A stretch of DNA of 64,000 bases, taken from NCBI RefSeq assembly GCF_003002925.1, contig NZ_PVTK01000003.1:186001-250000 (forward strand), read 5' to 3'. Positions 45,777 through 53,496 of this stretch are shown here, piece by piece; position 1 is the stretch's first letter, and each line of letters begins with the position of its first letter. The notes under the pieces are model-generated. The model was not told where the DNA came from. It made no database searches and saw only the letters and a program-made list of their open reading frames with translations. The stretch is from Vreelandella songnenensis (GTDB lineage Bacteria; Pseudomonadota; Gammaproteobacteria; Pseudomonadales; Halomonadaceae). The translations under genes and the position numbers were made by a program.

Positions 45777-46913
45777 ATGAAAGTGCAAGCGGTCAACACG
45801 TATATTCTGGATCACAAGCTTGAAACTGCCTTTGAAAGTGCCTCGATGTCGTTCAAGCGCCGTCAGCACTGTCTGGTCGAGATTGTCTGCGAAGACGGCA
45901 CCGTAGGATGGGGGGAGTGCCTGGGTCCGGCCAAGGCGAACGCGGAGGTGGTGAGAACCTACGCACAGTGGTTGATCGGCCAGAATCCGCTGGAAACCGA
46001 AAAGCTCTGGCTTACGCTTTACAACCGCCTGCGCGACCAGGGCCAGCGTGGCCTGACCATGACGGCCCTGAGCGGTATCGATATTGCGCTGTGGGATATC
46101 AAGGGCAAGCGCTTTGACGTACCGATTTCCACGCTGCTGGGTGGGCGCTTTCGCGAATCCGTGCGCGCCTACGCCACCGGTTCGTTCTCCCGCGAAGGCG
46201 TTGACCGGGTAAGCGACGTGGCGGCGGAGGTGGCGCGCTACCGTGAAGAGGGCTTTCACGCCGTCAAGATCAAGATCGGCTTCGATGTGGAGGAGGATCT
46301 CAAGGTGATCGAGGCGGTGCGCGAGGCGATCGGGCCAGATGTGCGCTTGATGATTGACGCCAACCACGGCTACGACTACCTGGAAGCTGTCGAAGTGGGC
46401 AAGCGCGCGGCCGCGTTCGGTATCGACTGGTTCGAGGAGCCGGTGCTTCCCGAGCAGATTGGCACCTATCAAGCGGTGAGGGCCGATCAGCCCATCCCAG
46501 TGGCAAGCGGCGAGAACTGGCACGGCCGCTACGCCATGCAGGAGCCTTTGGCGCGCCGCGCCATCGATATCATCCAGCCGGATATATGCGGTGTGGGCGG
46601 GTTCAGCGAAATGCGCCGTGTGGTGGATATGGCCGCCATGCACGGCGTGCGCCTGGTGCCGCACGTATGGGGAACGGCGGTATGCCTGGCGGCGAGCCTC
46701 CAGTTCATGGCCGCACTGCCGCCCAATCCGCCGCGGCGCTCGCCGCTGGAGCCCATCATGGAGTTTGATCGTACGGAAAACCCGTTCCGCCAAGCGGTGG
46801 TCAAGACGCCGCTGGAGCATTGCCGGGGTGTGATGGCCATTCCCGATGGCCCAGGGCTGGGAATTGATATCAATCGCGAAGCGCTAATCACTTACGCACT
46901 AAAGGAACAATAA
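45777..46913 (+). CDS. gci: D-galactarolactone cycloisomerase
   Basis: A 378-residue enolase-superfamily enzyme that opens D-galactaro-1,4-lactone to 3-deoxy-2-keto-L-threo-hexarate, bypassing lactone hydrolysis and dehydration. The sequence follows the Agrobacterium tumefaciens Gci as I remember it, including the same length and nearly identical stretches (TVGWGECLGPA, LRDQGQRGLT, ALSGIDIALWDIKGK, EPIMEFDRT-NPFRQAV). Catalytic K164-x-K166, metal ligands D194, E220 and E246, and His296 (VPHVWGT) are in place. Last gene of the kdgD-dctPQM operon. This points to oxidative galacturonate catabolism, with uronate dehydrogenase encoded elsewhere. Confidence 0.9.
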   Translation: MKVQAVNTYILDHKLETAFESASMSFKRRQHCLVEIVCEDGTVGWGECLGPAKANAEVVRTYAQWLIGQNPLETEKLWLTLYNRLRDQGQRGLTMTALSGIDIALWDIKGKRFDVPISTLLGGRFRESVRAYATGSFSREGVDRVSDVAAEVARYREEGFHAVKIKIGFDVEEDLKVIEAVREAIGPDVRLMIDANHGYDYLEAVEVGKRAAAFGIDWFEEPVLPEQIGTYQAVRADQPIPVASGENWHGRYAMQEPLARRAIDIIQPDICGVGGFSEMRRVVDMAAMHGVRLVPHVWGTAVCLAASLQFMAALPPNPPRRSPLEPIMEFDRTENPFRQAVVKTPLEHCRGVMAIPDGPGLGIDINREALITYALKEQ

Positions 46914-47016
46914 AAAAGGAGCTATAAATGATATCAGATTTAACCAATAGCGGTTAATCAGCAGCCTTCATGGTGTGAAGTCAAGGCACTATCATCGGTT
47001 GAAAATTATATGAACC

Positions 47017-47046
47017 AGCCATTAGATACTCCGTTATCTAATGGCT
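47017..47046 (+). terminator. Terminator of the kdgD-dctPQM-gci operon
   Basis: A perfect 12-bp stem (AGCCATTAGATA / TATCTAATGGCT) with a 6-nt loop, followed by TTCGTTTTT. The rest of 46914-47287 is AT-rich and holds the next operator and promoter. Confidence 0.88.
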
Positions 47047-47120
47047 TTCGTTTTTATAAATTGCCTGTTTTATATATAGACTAATGGAGAAGTGCAGTGA
47101 TTCTAAATACACATTAATGT

Positions 47121-47144
47121 CATTAAACATATTATGTATGACCA
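47121..47144 (+). promoter_or_regulatory. Hexuronate-locus operator candidate, ABC operon
   Basis: CATTAAACATATTATGTAT (47121-47139) followed by GACCA. The first 19 bases are identical to 57045-57063 upstream of the racemase-type gene, and the 18-mer ending at 47144 matches the reference site at 12 of 18 positions. It is placed ~145 bp before the binding-protein gene. Confidence 0.6.
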
Positions 47145-47287
47145 ATAGGCGTATGATCTATTAACTCAATAAATGTGGAGCGCGTTAACAACACACTGAA
47201 AGGAGCGGGCATGTTTGAACGTTGATGCTTAAACAACCGATACGCTGACAACTATAAATACAAGCCAGACAATCAATGGAGTACGGC

Positions 47288-48883
47288 ATGAGCACCCTTG
47301 TAAGGTACCTGCTAGGGGCGACGATGCTGTTGCTGAGCGCAGTAGCACACTCGAATACGCCTAGTGACCAACTCATCATTGCCTTGAAAATGAACAATAT
47401 CCTCTCCCTGGATCCGGCGGCGGCAACGGGCAACGATATTGCCTTCATCAACGCCAATCTCTACGACACGCTGATAGAACTGGACCCGGAAGACCCGACC
47501 ATTATCCTGCCCTCCGTCGCAAGCGAGTGGGACGTGGCCGATGACAATATGTCGCTCAGGTTTACGCTGCGAGAAGACATCAACTTCCATTCAGGCAACC
47601 CACTGACGGCTGAGGACGTCGTGTGGACACTTGAACGCGTCCTTAATCTCAACCTGGCGCTGGCCACCACCTGGAAGGCGCTGGGATTCACCCAGGAAAA
47701 TGTTTCCAGCCTGATATCGGCGCCAAGCTCCCATGAAGTAGAGATTAAGTTCCCCCGCGAGCTCGATCCAAAGCTTGTGATGTACACCCTGGCGACCAGC
47801 CCCAGCGCCTTCATCATCGATAAGCAGCGGGTATTGGAGCATGAACAGCAGGGCGATCTGGGCAACCAGTGGCTGACCACCAACGCGGCGGGTAGCGGCG
47901 CCTTCAGCCTGCAGCAGTGGATTCCTCAGGACCGGATCATCATGACCAAGAACGACCGTTACTGGGGGGAAATGCCTACGCTTGAGCGGATCGTCATGCG
48001 TAATCTGAAAGAGTCACAGACCATGCGCCTGATGATCGAGCGTGGCGACATCGATGTGGCCATCGGCATGTCGGTGCCCGATATTCGCTCTCTGGAAGAG
48101 GCTGAAGGGGTGGATATTCAAACCACCCAGCGCGGTACGCTCTACTACGTGGCCGTCAGCATGCAGAATGACATTCTGGCCAACAAGGATGTTCGAAGAG
48201 CCATTCGCGGCACCATCAACTACGACGGTATCAATGACAGCATCATGCCGTTCTACGGCATCTTCCACCAAAGACCTGTCAAGCTTGGCCTTCCCGCGAC
48301 GCTGCCTGAACCCATGTATTCGCTGACCACCGAGGAGGCTCGGGCGCTACTGGCAGAGGCAGGTTACGAGAATGGGTTTACCACGACCATCCGAGCACTC
48401 AACGAATCGCCGTTCATCAACGTGGCGATCAACTTGCAGAACAGTCTGGAGCGTATCGGCATCAATGCGGAAATCATCAGCGGCACCGGCAACCAGGTTT
48501 ACGGCGCCATGCGAGACCGCCGCTTCGATATTATCGTGGGCCGTGGCGGCGGCGGCTTTGCTCCCCACCCTGATTCCAACCTTACGCCGCTTCTGCTCAA
48601 CCCCGACAATGCCGATGCCGCCAAGCTGACCAACTTTCAGGGATGGCGAACCGGCTATCAGAACGAGCGTATCAACGAGCTGATCATGCAGGCGGTTTCC
48701 GAAGCCGATAGCGACGTGCAGAACCGTTTATACGGTGAAGTTCAGTCCATCTATGAAGAGGATGTCGGCGCGCTGTTTCCCTTCTCACAGATGGTCAATA
48801 CGGTCGTCGTCAGAAACGAAGTCGAGGGATACCTTGACGATCCGGCGGCGATGACGCGCTTGAGGTCCGTCACCAAGCGCTAA
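47288..48883 (+). CDS. Family 5 (DppA/OppA-type) substrate-binding protein
   Basis: A 531-residue periplasmic binding protein of the SBP_bac_5 family with a signal peptide (to VAHS). Family segments include LSLDPAAATGNDIAFINANLYDTL, FTLREDINFHSGNPLTAEDVVWTLER and FAPHPDSNLTPLL near the ligand pocket. ATG 47288 has GGAG 6 nt upstream. It leads a five-gene ABC operon enclosed by pectin genes. Family 5 binding proteins take up peptides, nickel, or oligosaccharides, so oligogalacturonides are a reasonable prediction here. Sequence alone cannot separate that from peptides. Confidence 0.85.
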   Translation: MSTLVRYLLGATMLLLSAVAHSNTPSDQLIIALKMNNILSLDPAAATGNDIAFINANLYDTLIELDPEDPTIILPSVASEWDVADDNMSLRFTLREDINFHSGNPLTAEDVVWTLERVLNLNLALATTWKALGFTQENVSSLISAPSSHEVEIKFPRELDPKLVMYTLATSPSAFIIDKQRVLEHEQQGDLGNQWLTTNAAGSGAFSLQQWIPQDRIIMTKNDRYWGEMPTLERIVMRNLKESQTMRLMIERGDIDVAIGMSVPDIRSLEEAEGVDIQTTQRGTLYYVAVSMQNDILANKDVRRAIRGTINYDGINDSIMPFYGIFHQRPVKLGLPATLPEPMYSLTTEEARALLAEAGYENGFTTTIRALNESPFINVAINLQNSLERIGINAEIISGTGNQVYGAMRDRRFDIIVGRGGGGFAPHPDSNLTPLLLNPDNADAAKLTNFQGWRTGYQNERINELIMQAVSEADSDVQNRLYGEVQSIYEEDVGALFPFSQMVNTVVVRNEVEGYLDDPAAMTRLRSVTKR

Positions 48884-48924
48884 TCGACGCGGTGAGCGGG
48901 TGTGTTAACCAAGAGGACATAATA

Positions 48925-49941
48925 ATGACAAGATCGCGCTATTCAGGCGTTGTGAGAAAGATAGGTGTCATCTTCATTACCCTGTTCGGGCTTTTGACCA
49001 TGACCTTCGTGATCGGCAGGCTGATGCCTATCGATCCGGTTCTTGCGGTCATTGGTCCTGATGCCGACTCTTCTACCTATCAGCAGGTGTTCGAACAGAT
49101 GGGCCTGGACCGGCCGATATGGGTGCAGTACTTCTACTATCTGCAGGCGATGCTGTCCGGCGATTTTGGCCGGGCCATTCTGACCGGTAGCCCGGTGGTC
49201 GATGACATTCTTCGCGTACTGCCGGCCACCATCGAGCTTGCATCCATCGCGATCATGGTAGGTGTCGGCCTGGGCGTTCCACTGGGTGTCTATGCGGCCA
49301 CTCATCGCGGGCGCCTGGGCGATCATCTGACGCGGGTGATCACGCTTTTCGGCTATTCGACCCCGGTGTTCTGGGTCGGCATGGTGGGGCTGATCATCTT
49401 CTACGCCTGGCTTAACTGGGCGGGTGCGGCAGGCCGCATCGGCTTTGCCTATGATGGCATGTTCACAAGCTATACCGGCTTCTATCTGGTGGACACGCTG
49501 CTTTCCGGCAACCTTGAAGCCTTCTTCAGCGCGCTGCGCCACATCGCCTTGCCCGCCTTGATTCTAGGCCTGAACTCCGTCTCCTTTATTGGCCGTATGA
49601 CGCGCAGCTTCATGCTCGAACAGCTCTCCCAGGAGTATATAAAGACGGCACGCGTTAAAGGACTCTCCGAGCGCAGCGTGATCTGGAAGCATGCGTTCAA
49701 GAATATCCGCGTACAGCTGTTGACCATCGTAGCGCTCGCCTATGGCGGGCTGCTCGAGGGTGCTGTGTTGATCGAAACCGTCTTTGCCTGGCCCGGCTTC
49801 GGCCAGTACCTGACCGACAGCCTGCTGATGGGCGACATGAACGCCGTCATGGCCTCGGTACTGTTCATTGGCCTGGTGTTCGTGTTTCTGAATCTGCTGT
49901 CCGACGTCCTGTACAAGCTGTTCGATCCGAGGACTCAATAA
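48925..49941 (+). CDS. ABC permease, DppB type
   Basis: A 338-residue inner-membrane permease with six helices. The N-terminal half contains the typical GRLMPIDPVLAVIG periplasmic start and DRPIWVQYFYYLQAMLSGDFGRAI, and the EAA coupling loop is near EYIKTARVKGLSERSVIWKHAFKN. Start 48925 follows AGAGG; the open frame upstream has no signal. It overlaps the next gene by one base. Confidence 0.9.
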   Translation: MTRSRYSGVVRKIGVIFITLFGLLTMTFVIGRLMPIDPVLAVIGPDADSSTYQQVFEQMGLDRPIWVQYFYYLQAMLSGDFGRAILTGSPVVDDILRVLPATIELASIAIMVGVGLGVPLGVYAATHRGRLGDHLTRVITLFGYSTPVFWVGMVGLIIFYAWLNWAGAAGRIGFAYDGMFTSYTGFYLVDTLLSGNLEAFFSALRHIALPALILGLNSVSFIGRMTRSFMLEQLSQEYIKTARVKGLSERSVIWKHAFKNIRVQLLTIVALAYGGLLEGAVLIETVFAWPGFGQYLTDSLLMGDMNAVMASVLFIGLVFVFLNLLSDVLYKLFDPRTQ

Positions 49942-50849
49942 TGAAAAGTACCGAAACCCTCAAGAACCCTGGCTACGCTCTGGGTGCTCGGTCTGAAGCG
50001 CAGCCCTCGCGGATGACCTTTTGGATAAAGTCCTTCAAGAAACTGTGTAAAAACCCCTTGAGCGCCTCCGGCGTGGTCATCGTCGCCTTGCTGTTGGTGT
50101 GTGCCATAGCGGCCCCGCTTATTGCCACGCACAATCCGCTCGAGCAGGACCTGGGCCGTATTCTCGCATCACCTTCGCTTGCCCACTGGTTTGGAACGGA
50201 CGAGTACGGCCGGGATATCTTCAGCCGCATCGTGTATGGCTCGCGGGTAACGCTGTATATCATTTTTCTGGTGACCATCATTGTCGGCCCTATCGGCCTT
50301 CTGATCGGCACCATGTCCGGCTATTTTGGCGGCTGGGTCGATAGCGTCTTCATGCGTATCACGGATATTTTCATCTCGTTTCCAAGCCTGGTGCTGGCGC
50401 TGGCGTTCGTGGCCGCGCTTGGCCCGGGGCTTGAGCACGCGGTAATTGCCATCGCGATTACTTCTTGGCCGCCGGTGGCGCGTCTTGCCCGTGCCGAAAC
50501 GCTGACCTTCAGAAACTCTGATTACGTCGTGGCGGCTCAGCTGCAGGGCGCATCGTCCTTTCGCATCCTTTTTCACTACATCTCGCTCATGTGCCTGCCG
50601 TCGCTCATCGTGCGCCTGACCATGAACATGGCCACCGTCATATTGACCGCCGCGGCGCTGGGCTTTCTGGGCCTGGGCGCCCAGCCGCCGCTTCCCGAGT
50701 GGGGCGCGATGATATCCACCGGGCGCAGCTACATGCTCGAAAGCTGGTGGCTCGTCGCCTTTCCCGGTGCGGCCATCATGCTCGTAAGCCTGGCGTTCAA
50801 TCTGCTGGGCGACGGCCTGCGTGATCTCTTAGACCCCCGGACCGAGTGA
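49941..50849 (+). CDS. ABC permease, DppC type
   Basis: A 302-residue inner-membrane permease. The segment HWFGTDEYGRDIFSRIVYGSRVTL is the hallmark of DppC/OppC proteins, and the EAA-like loop is NSDYVVAAQLQGASSFRILFHYI. The C terminus NLLGDGLRDLLDPRTE is also canonical. Start and stop are tightly packed with neighbours. Confidence 0.93.
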   Translation: MKSTETLKNPGYALGARSEAQPSRMTFWIKSFKKLCKNPLSASGVVIVALLLVCAIAAPLIATHNPLEQDLGRILASPSLAHWFGTDEYGRDIFSRIVYGSRVTLYIIFLVTIIVGPIGLLIGTMSGYFGGWVDSVFMRITDIFISFPSLVLALAFVAALGPGLEHAVIAIAITSWPPVARLARAETLTFRNSDYVVAAQLQGASSFRILFHYISLMCLPSLIVRLTMNMATVILTAAALGFLGLGAQPPLPEWGAMISTGRSYMLESWWLVAFPGAAIMLVSLAFNLLGDGLRDLLDPRTE

Positions 50850-50852
50850 GGT

Positions 50853-51704
50853 ATGGACATGGATGTATTGGCGATTGAAAACTTGAACGTTACCTTCCGC
50901 ACCGATGAAGGCATCAAGCACGCGGTCCGCGATGTGTCTTTTACGCTCAATAACGAAAAGCTGGCGATAGTCGGGGAGTCCGGTTCGGGAAAATCCACCG
51001 TGGGCAAGGCGATCCTGCGCTTGAATCCGCCTTCGACGCTGGTAACCGCCGACGCGCTTCGGTTTGGGGAAACGGATCTTCTCGCCTGTAACGAGAAAGC
51101 CATCCGCGCCATTCGCGGTCAGCATATTTCGATGATCATGCAGGACCCCAAGTTTTCGCTGAACCCGGTGATGACCGTAGGCGAGCAGATAGCCGAGGCG
51201 CTCAGCGTGCATCGCCGTATCAGCAAGCGTGAGGCCAGGCTGGCGGCGCTCGAGATGTTGAAAGAGGTGAGCATTGCCGACCCTGAGCACGTGTATGGCC
51301 AGTATCCGCACGAGATATCCGGAGGCATGGGGCAGCGCATCATGATTGCCATGATGGTCATCCCCGAGCCCGATATCATCATCGCCGATGAGCCGACGTC
51401 TGCACTCGACGTGTCGGTTCAGCAGGATGTGCTCAATATACTTACCCGGTTGATCGAGAAGAAGAATATCAGCCTGATATTCATCAGCCACGATCTCAAC
51501 CTGGTGAAGAAGTTCTGTGACCACGTGCTGGTCATGTATGGCGGCCGTGTCGTGGAGTCGATCAGGGCGGACGCGCTTTCCAACGCGTCCCACCCTTATA
51601 CGCGCGGGCTGATGGAGTCGCTTCCGAGCCTCCGGCACCGTCGGGACGTCTTGCCGGTCATGACCCGCGACCAGAATTGGCTTACTCAGGACTACACGCC
51701 ATGA
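50853..51704 (+). CDS. ABC ATPase, DppD type
   Basis: A 283-residue ATPase with Walker A GESGSGKST, Q-loop IMQDPKFSLNP, signature ISGGMGQRIMIAMMV, Walker [14 protein letters not shown] and H-loop FISHDLN. It is shorter than E. coli DppD (327) and ends soon after the SLPSLRHRR segment, lacking the cysteine-rich C-terminal extension of many oligopeptide ATPases. It overlaps the next gene by 4 bases (ATGA). Confidence 0.9.
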   Translation: MDMDVLAIENLNVTFRTDEGIKHAVRDVSFTLNNEKLAIVGESGSGKSTVGKAILRLNPPSTLVTADALRFGETDLLACNEKAIRAIRGQHISMIMQDPKFSLNPVMTVGEQIAEALSVHRRISKREARLAALEMLKEVSIADPEHVYGQYPHEISGGMGQRIMIAMMVIPEPDIIIADEPTSALDVSVQQDVLNILTRLIEKKNISLIFISHDLNLVKKFCDHVLVMYGGRVVESIRADALSNASHPYTRGLMESLPSLRHRRDVLPVMTRDQNWLTQDYTP

Positions 51705-52444
51705 TTGCCATTGAATCACTTTCATTCGACATGCCGGGTGCCGGCAAATCCAAGCGCATCCTCAACGACATCAATATCCACGTGGGCAGAGGCGAATGCT
51801 TCGGGTTGGTAGGCGAGTCGGGTTCCGGCAAGACGAGCATTCTGAAGTGCCTGGCAGGGCAGTTCAAAGGCTGGGAAGGGGGTATCGCCGTTCAGGGAAA
51901 ATCGATTGCCGACACCTCGCTCAAGGAGCGCAGTAATACCATGCAGATGGTATTTCAGGACCCCTACGGCGCCTTGCACCCACGACATACCATTCGCAAG
52001 ATACTCAATGAGCCTCTGGCCATCAAAGGCCTGCCCGACAAGGCTGAGCGTATCCACAAGGCGCTCAAGGACGTAGGGCTCGATGAGTCGTTCCTGCCCC
52101 GTTATCCCCACCAGCTCTCGGGCGGCCAGCGGCAGCGGGTAGCCATCGCCCGGGCCATCATTCTGGACCCGGATATCATTCTGCTCGATGAACCAACCTC
52201 AGCACTGGATGTATCGGTTCAGGCCGAGATACTCAACCTGCTGGCCAGCCTTCACCACCGCCGGCAACTGACCTACCTGATGGTATCTCACGATCTCGGT
52301 GTCATCGCGCATCTGTGCGAGCGCGTCGCCGTCATGAAGGCCGGGGAGGTCGTCGAAGTGGTGGCAAGGGAAGACCTGATCGAGGGAAATGTTACCCACA
52401 ACTATACCCAATCGCTTTTGCAGCACGCGTTTAGTCGTGAGTAA
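51701..52444 (+). CDS. ABC ATPase, DppF type
   Basis: A 247-residue ATPase with Walker [11 protein letters not shown]-loop [15 protein letters not shown], signature [15 protein letters not shown], Walker [14 protein letters not shown] and H-loop MVSHDLGV. The C-terminal oligopeptide domain is again short. The start at 51701 (ATG overlapping the previous TGA) is preferred over an upstream TTG. It completes the ABC operon. Confidence 0.9.
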   Translation: MIAIESLSFDMPGAGKSKRILNDINIHVGRGECFGLVGESGSGKTSILKCLAGQFKGWEGGIAVQGKSIADTSLKERSNTMQMVFQDPYGALHPRHTIRKILNEPLAIKGLPDKAERIHKALKDVGLDESFLPRYPHQLSGGQRQRVAIARAIILDPDIILLDEPTSALDVSVQAEILNLLASLHHRRQLTYLMVSHDLGVIAHLCERVAVMKAGEVVEVVAREDLIEGNVTHNYTQSLLQHAFSRE

Positions 52445-52477
52445 GGGGGGGCATTTGGTTGAATTATCTGTAGCTGT

Positions 52478-52501
52478 AAAAGGCGGGGGTTCCCGCCTTT
52501 T
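52478..52501. terminator. Terminator between the ABC operon and the esterase
   Basis: A 10-bp stem (AAAAGGCGGG / CCCGCCTTTT) with a 4-nt loop and A/T flanks, suitable for both convergent transcripts. Confidence 0.85.
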
Positions 52502-52512
52502 GCTTGCGCTGT

Positions 52513-53409
52513 TTATTCGGGCATGACGCCGATCTGCCCCATCCACTGGGCTAACAGGTGTGGCCAGCCGGTCACCGGTTTGCCCTGGGCACCGGCGATG
52601 CCAAAGCCGTGCCCGCCATCACGGAAGATATGCAGTTCGGCCTTCACGCCGGCGGCGTGAAGTGCGCTGTAAAACGCCACGGCATTGGCGGGCGGGACGG
52701 AAGGGTCGTCATCGGCCAGTACCAGAAACGTTTCAGGGGCATCGCTGCCAACGTGCTCTTCCGGGGAGTGGTCGCGCTTTTGCTGCGGCGTTGGGGTATC
52801 GCCCAGAAGGGCGGCACGCGAGCCTGCGTGAACGCCGTCATCCTGCATGGTGACAACTGGGTAAACCAGCGCGACAAAATCTGGCCGTGCCGAAATGGCC
52901 TGCTCATCGCTATCGGCCGGATACGCTTCTCTGCCGTATCCCGTGGCAAGCGATGCACCAAGGTGTCCCGCGGCCGAAAATCCCAGAAAGCCGATCCTTT
53001 CAGGGTCCAGACCCCATTCGTCGGCATGTCCGCGCACCAGACGCACTGCACGCTGGGCATCCGCCAGCGGCGCATCAGCGCGGTTGTCATGCCCTTCGCC
53101 AGGCAGGCGGTAGGTCAGAAGAAAGCTGGTAACCCCTAGCGTCGCCAGCGCCTTGGCAATTTCGACCCCCTCCTTGTCCAGTACTATCCGCCGGTAAGAG
53201 CCGCCGGGTGCGATAATGATGGAGGTGCCGTTAGGGTTCTCGGGAACCCAGGCGGTGACGCTGGGCGTAACGATACCCGTAAGCGCGCGGTCCGCGCGGA
53301 ACAGGTTATTTGAGCGCTCTTCCACCAAGGGGGCCAAGTCGGTTGGCGTGCCTTCAGGACGATCGTTCCAGAGCGGCAGCACCGCTTCGTGCTCTAGTGT
53401 TTCAGCCAT
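52513..53409 (-). CDS. Alpha/beta-hydrolase, predicted carbohydrate (pectin) esterase
   Basis: A 298-residue alpha/beta hydrolase without an obvious signal peptide, so probably cytoplasmic. The oxyanion-type motif is APGGSYRRI (HGG-like), the nucleophile elbow GFSAAGH (G-x-S-x-G variant), the acid is near LVLADDDPSVPP, and the His is in DGGHGFG. It belongs to the BD-FAE/acetyl-xylan-esterase-like group. Placement just downstream of pelX suggests deacetylation of imported pectic oligomers, analogous to PaeX of Dickeya; this is inference. Start 53409 has AGGAA ~8 nt upstream; the frame extends to 53430. Confidence 0.78.
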   Translation of the reverse strand: MAETLEHEAVLPLWNDRPEGTPTDLAPLVEERSNNLFRADRALTGIVTPSVTAWVPENPNGTSIIIAPGGSYRRIVLDKEGVEIAKALATLGVTSFLLTYRLPGEGHDNRADAPLADAQRAVRLVRGHADEWGLDPERIGFLGFSAAGHLGASLATGYGREAYPADSDEQAISARPDFVALVYPVVTMQDDGVHAGSRAALLGDTPTPQQKRDHSPEEHVGSDAPETFLVLADDDPSVPPANAVAFYSALHAAGVKAELHIFRDGGHGFGIAGAQGKPVTGWPHLLAQWMGQIGVMPE

Positions 53410-53449
53410 GGCAATTCCTGTACGCATCAAGCCTCACACGCATAAAAAA

Positions 53450-53483
53450 GAGTGCTTGAGGCTGAATATCACCTCAAGCACTC
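53450..53483 (-). terminator. Terminator of pelX
   Basis: A 12-bp stem (GAGTGCTTGAGG and complement) with a 10-nt loop, followed on the minus strand by TTTTTTATG. It separates pelX from the esterase gene, which may therefore need its own promoter or readthrough. Confidence 0.85.
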
Positions 53484-53496
53484 AACCCCAACCTGC

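Noticed and set aside
47288-52444. Calling the ABC operon a dipeptide transporter (dppABCDF)
   Set aside because: Family membership fits, but operator and neighbours point to pectin use, so gene symbols implying dipeptides were not given.
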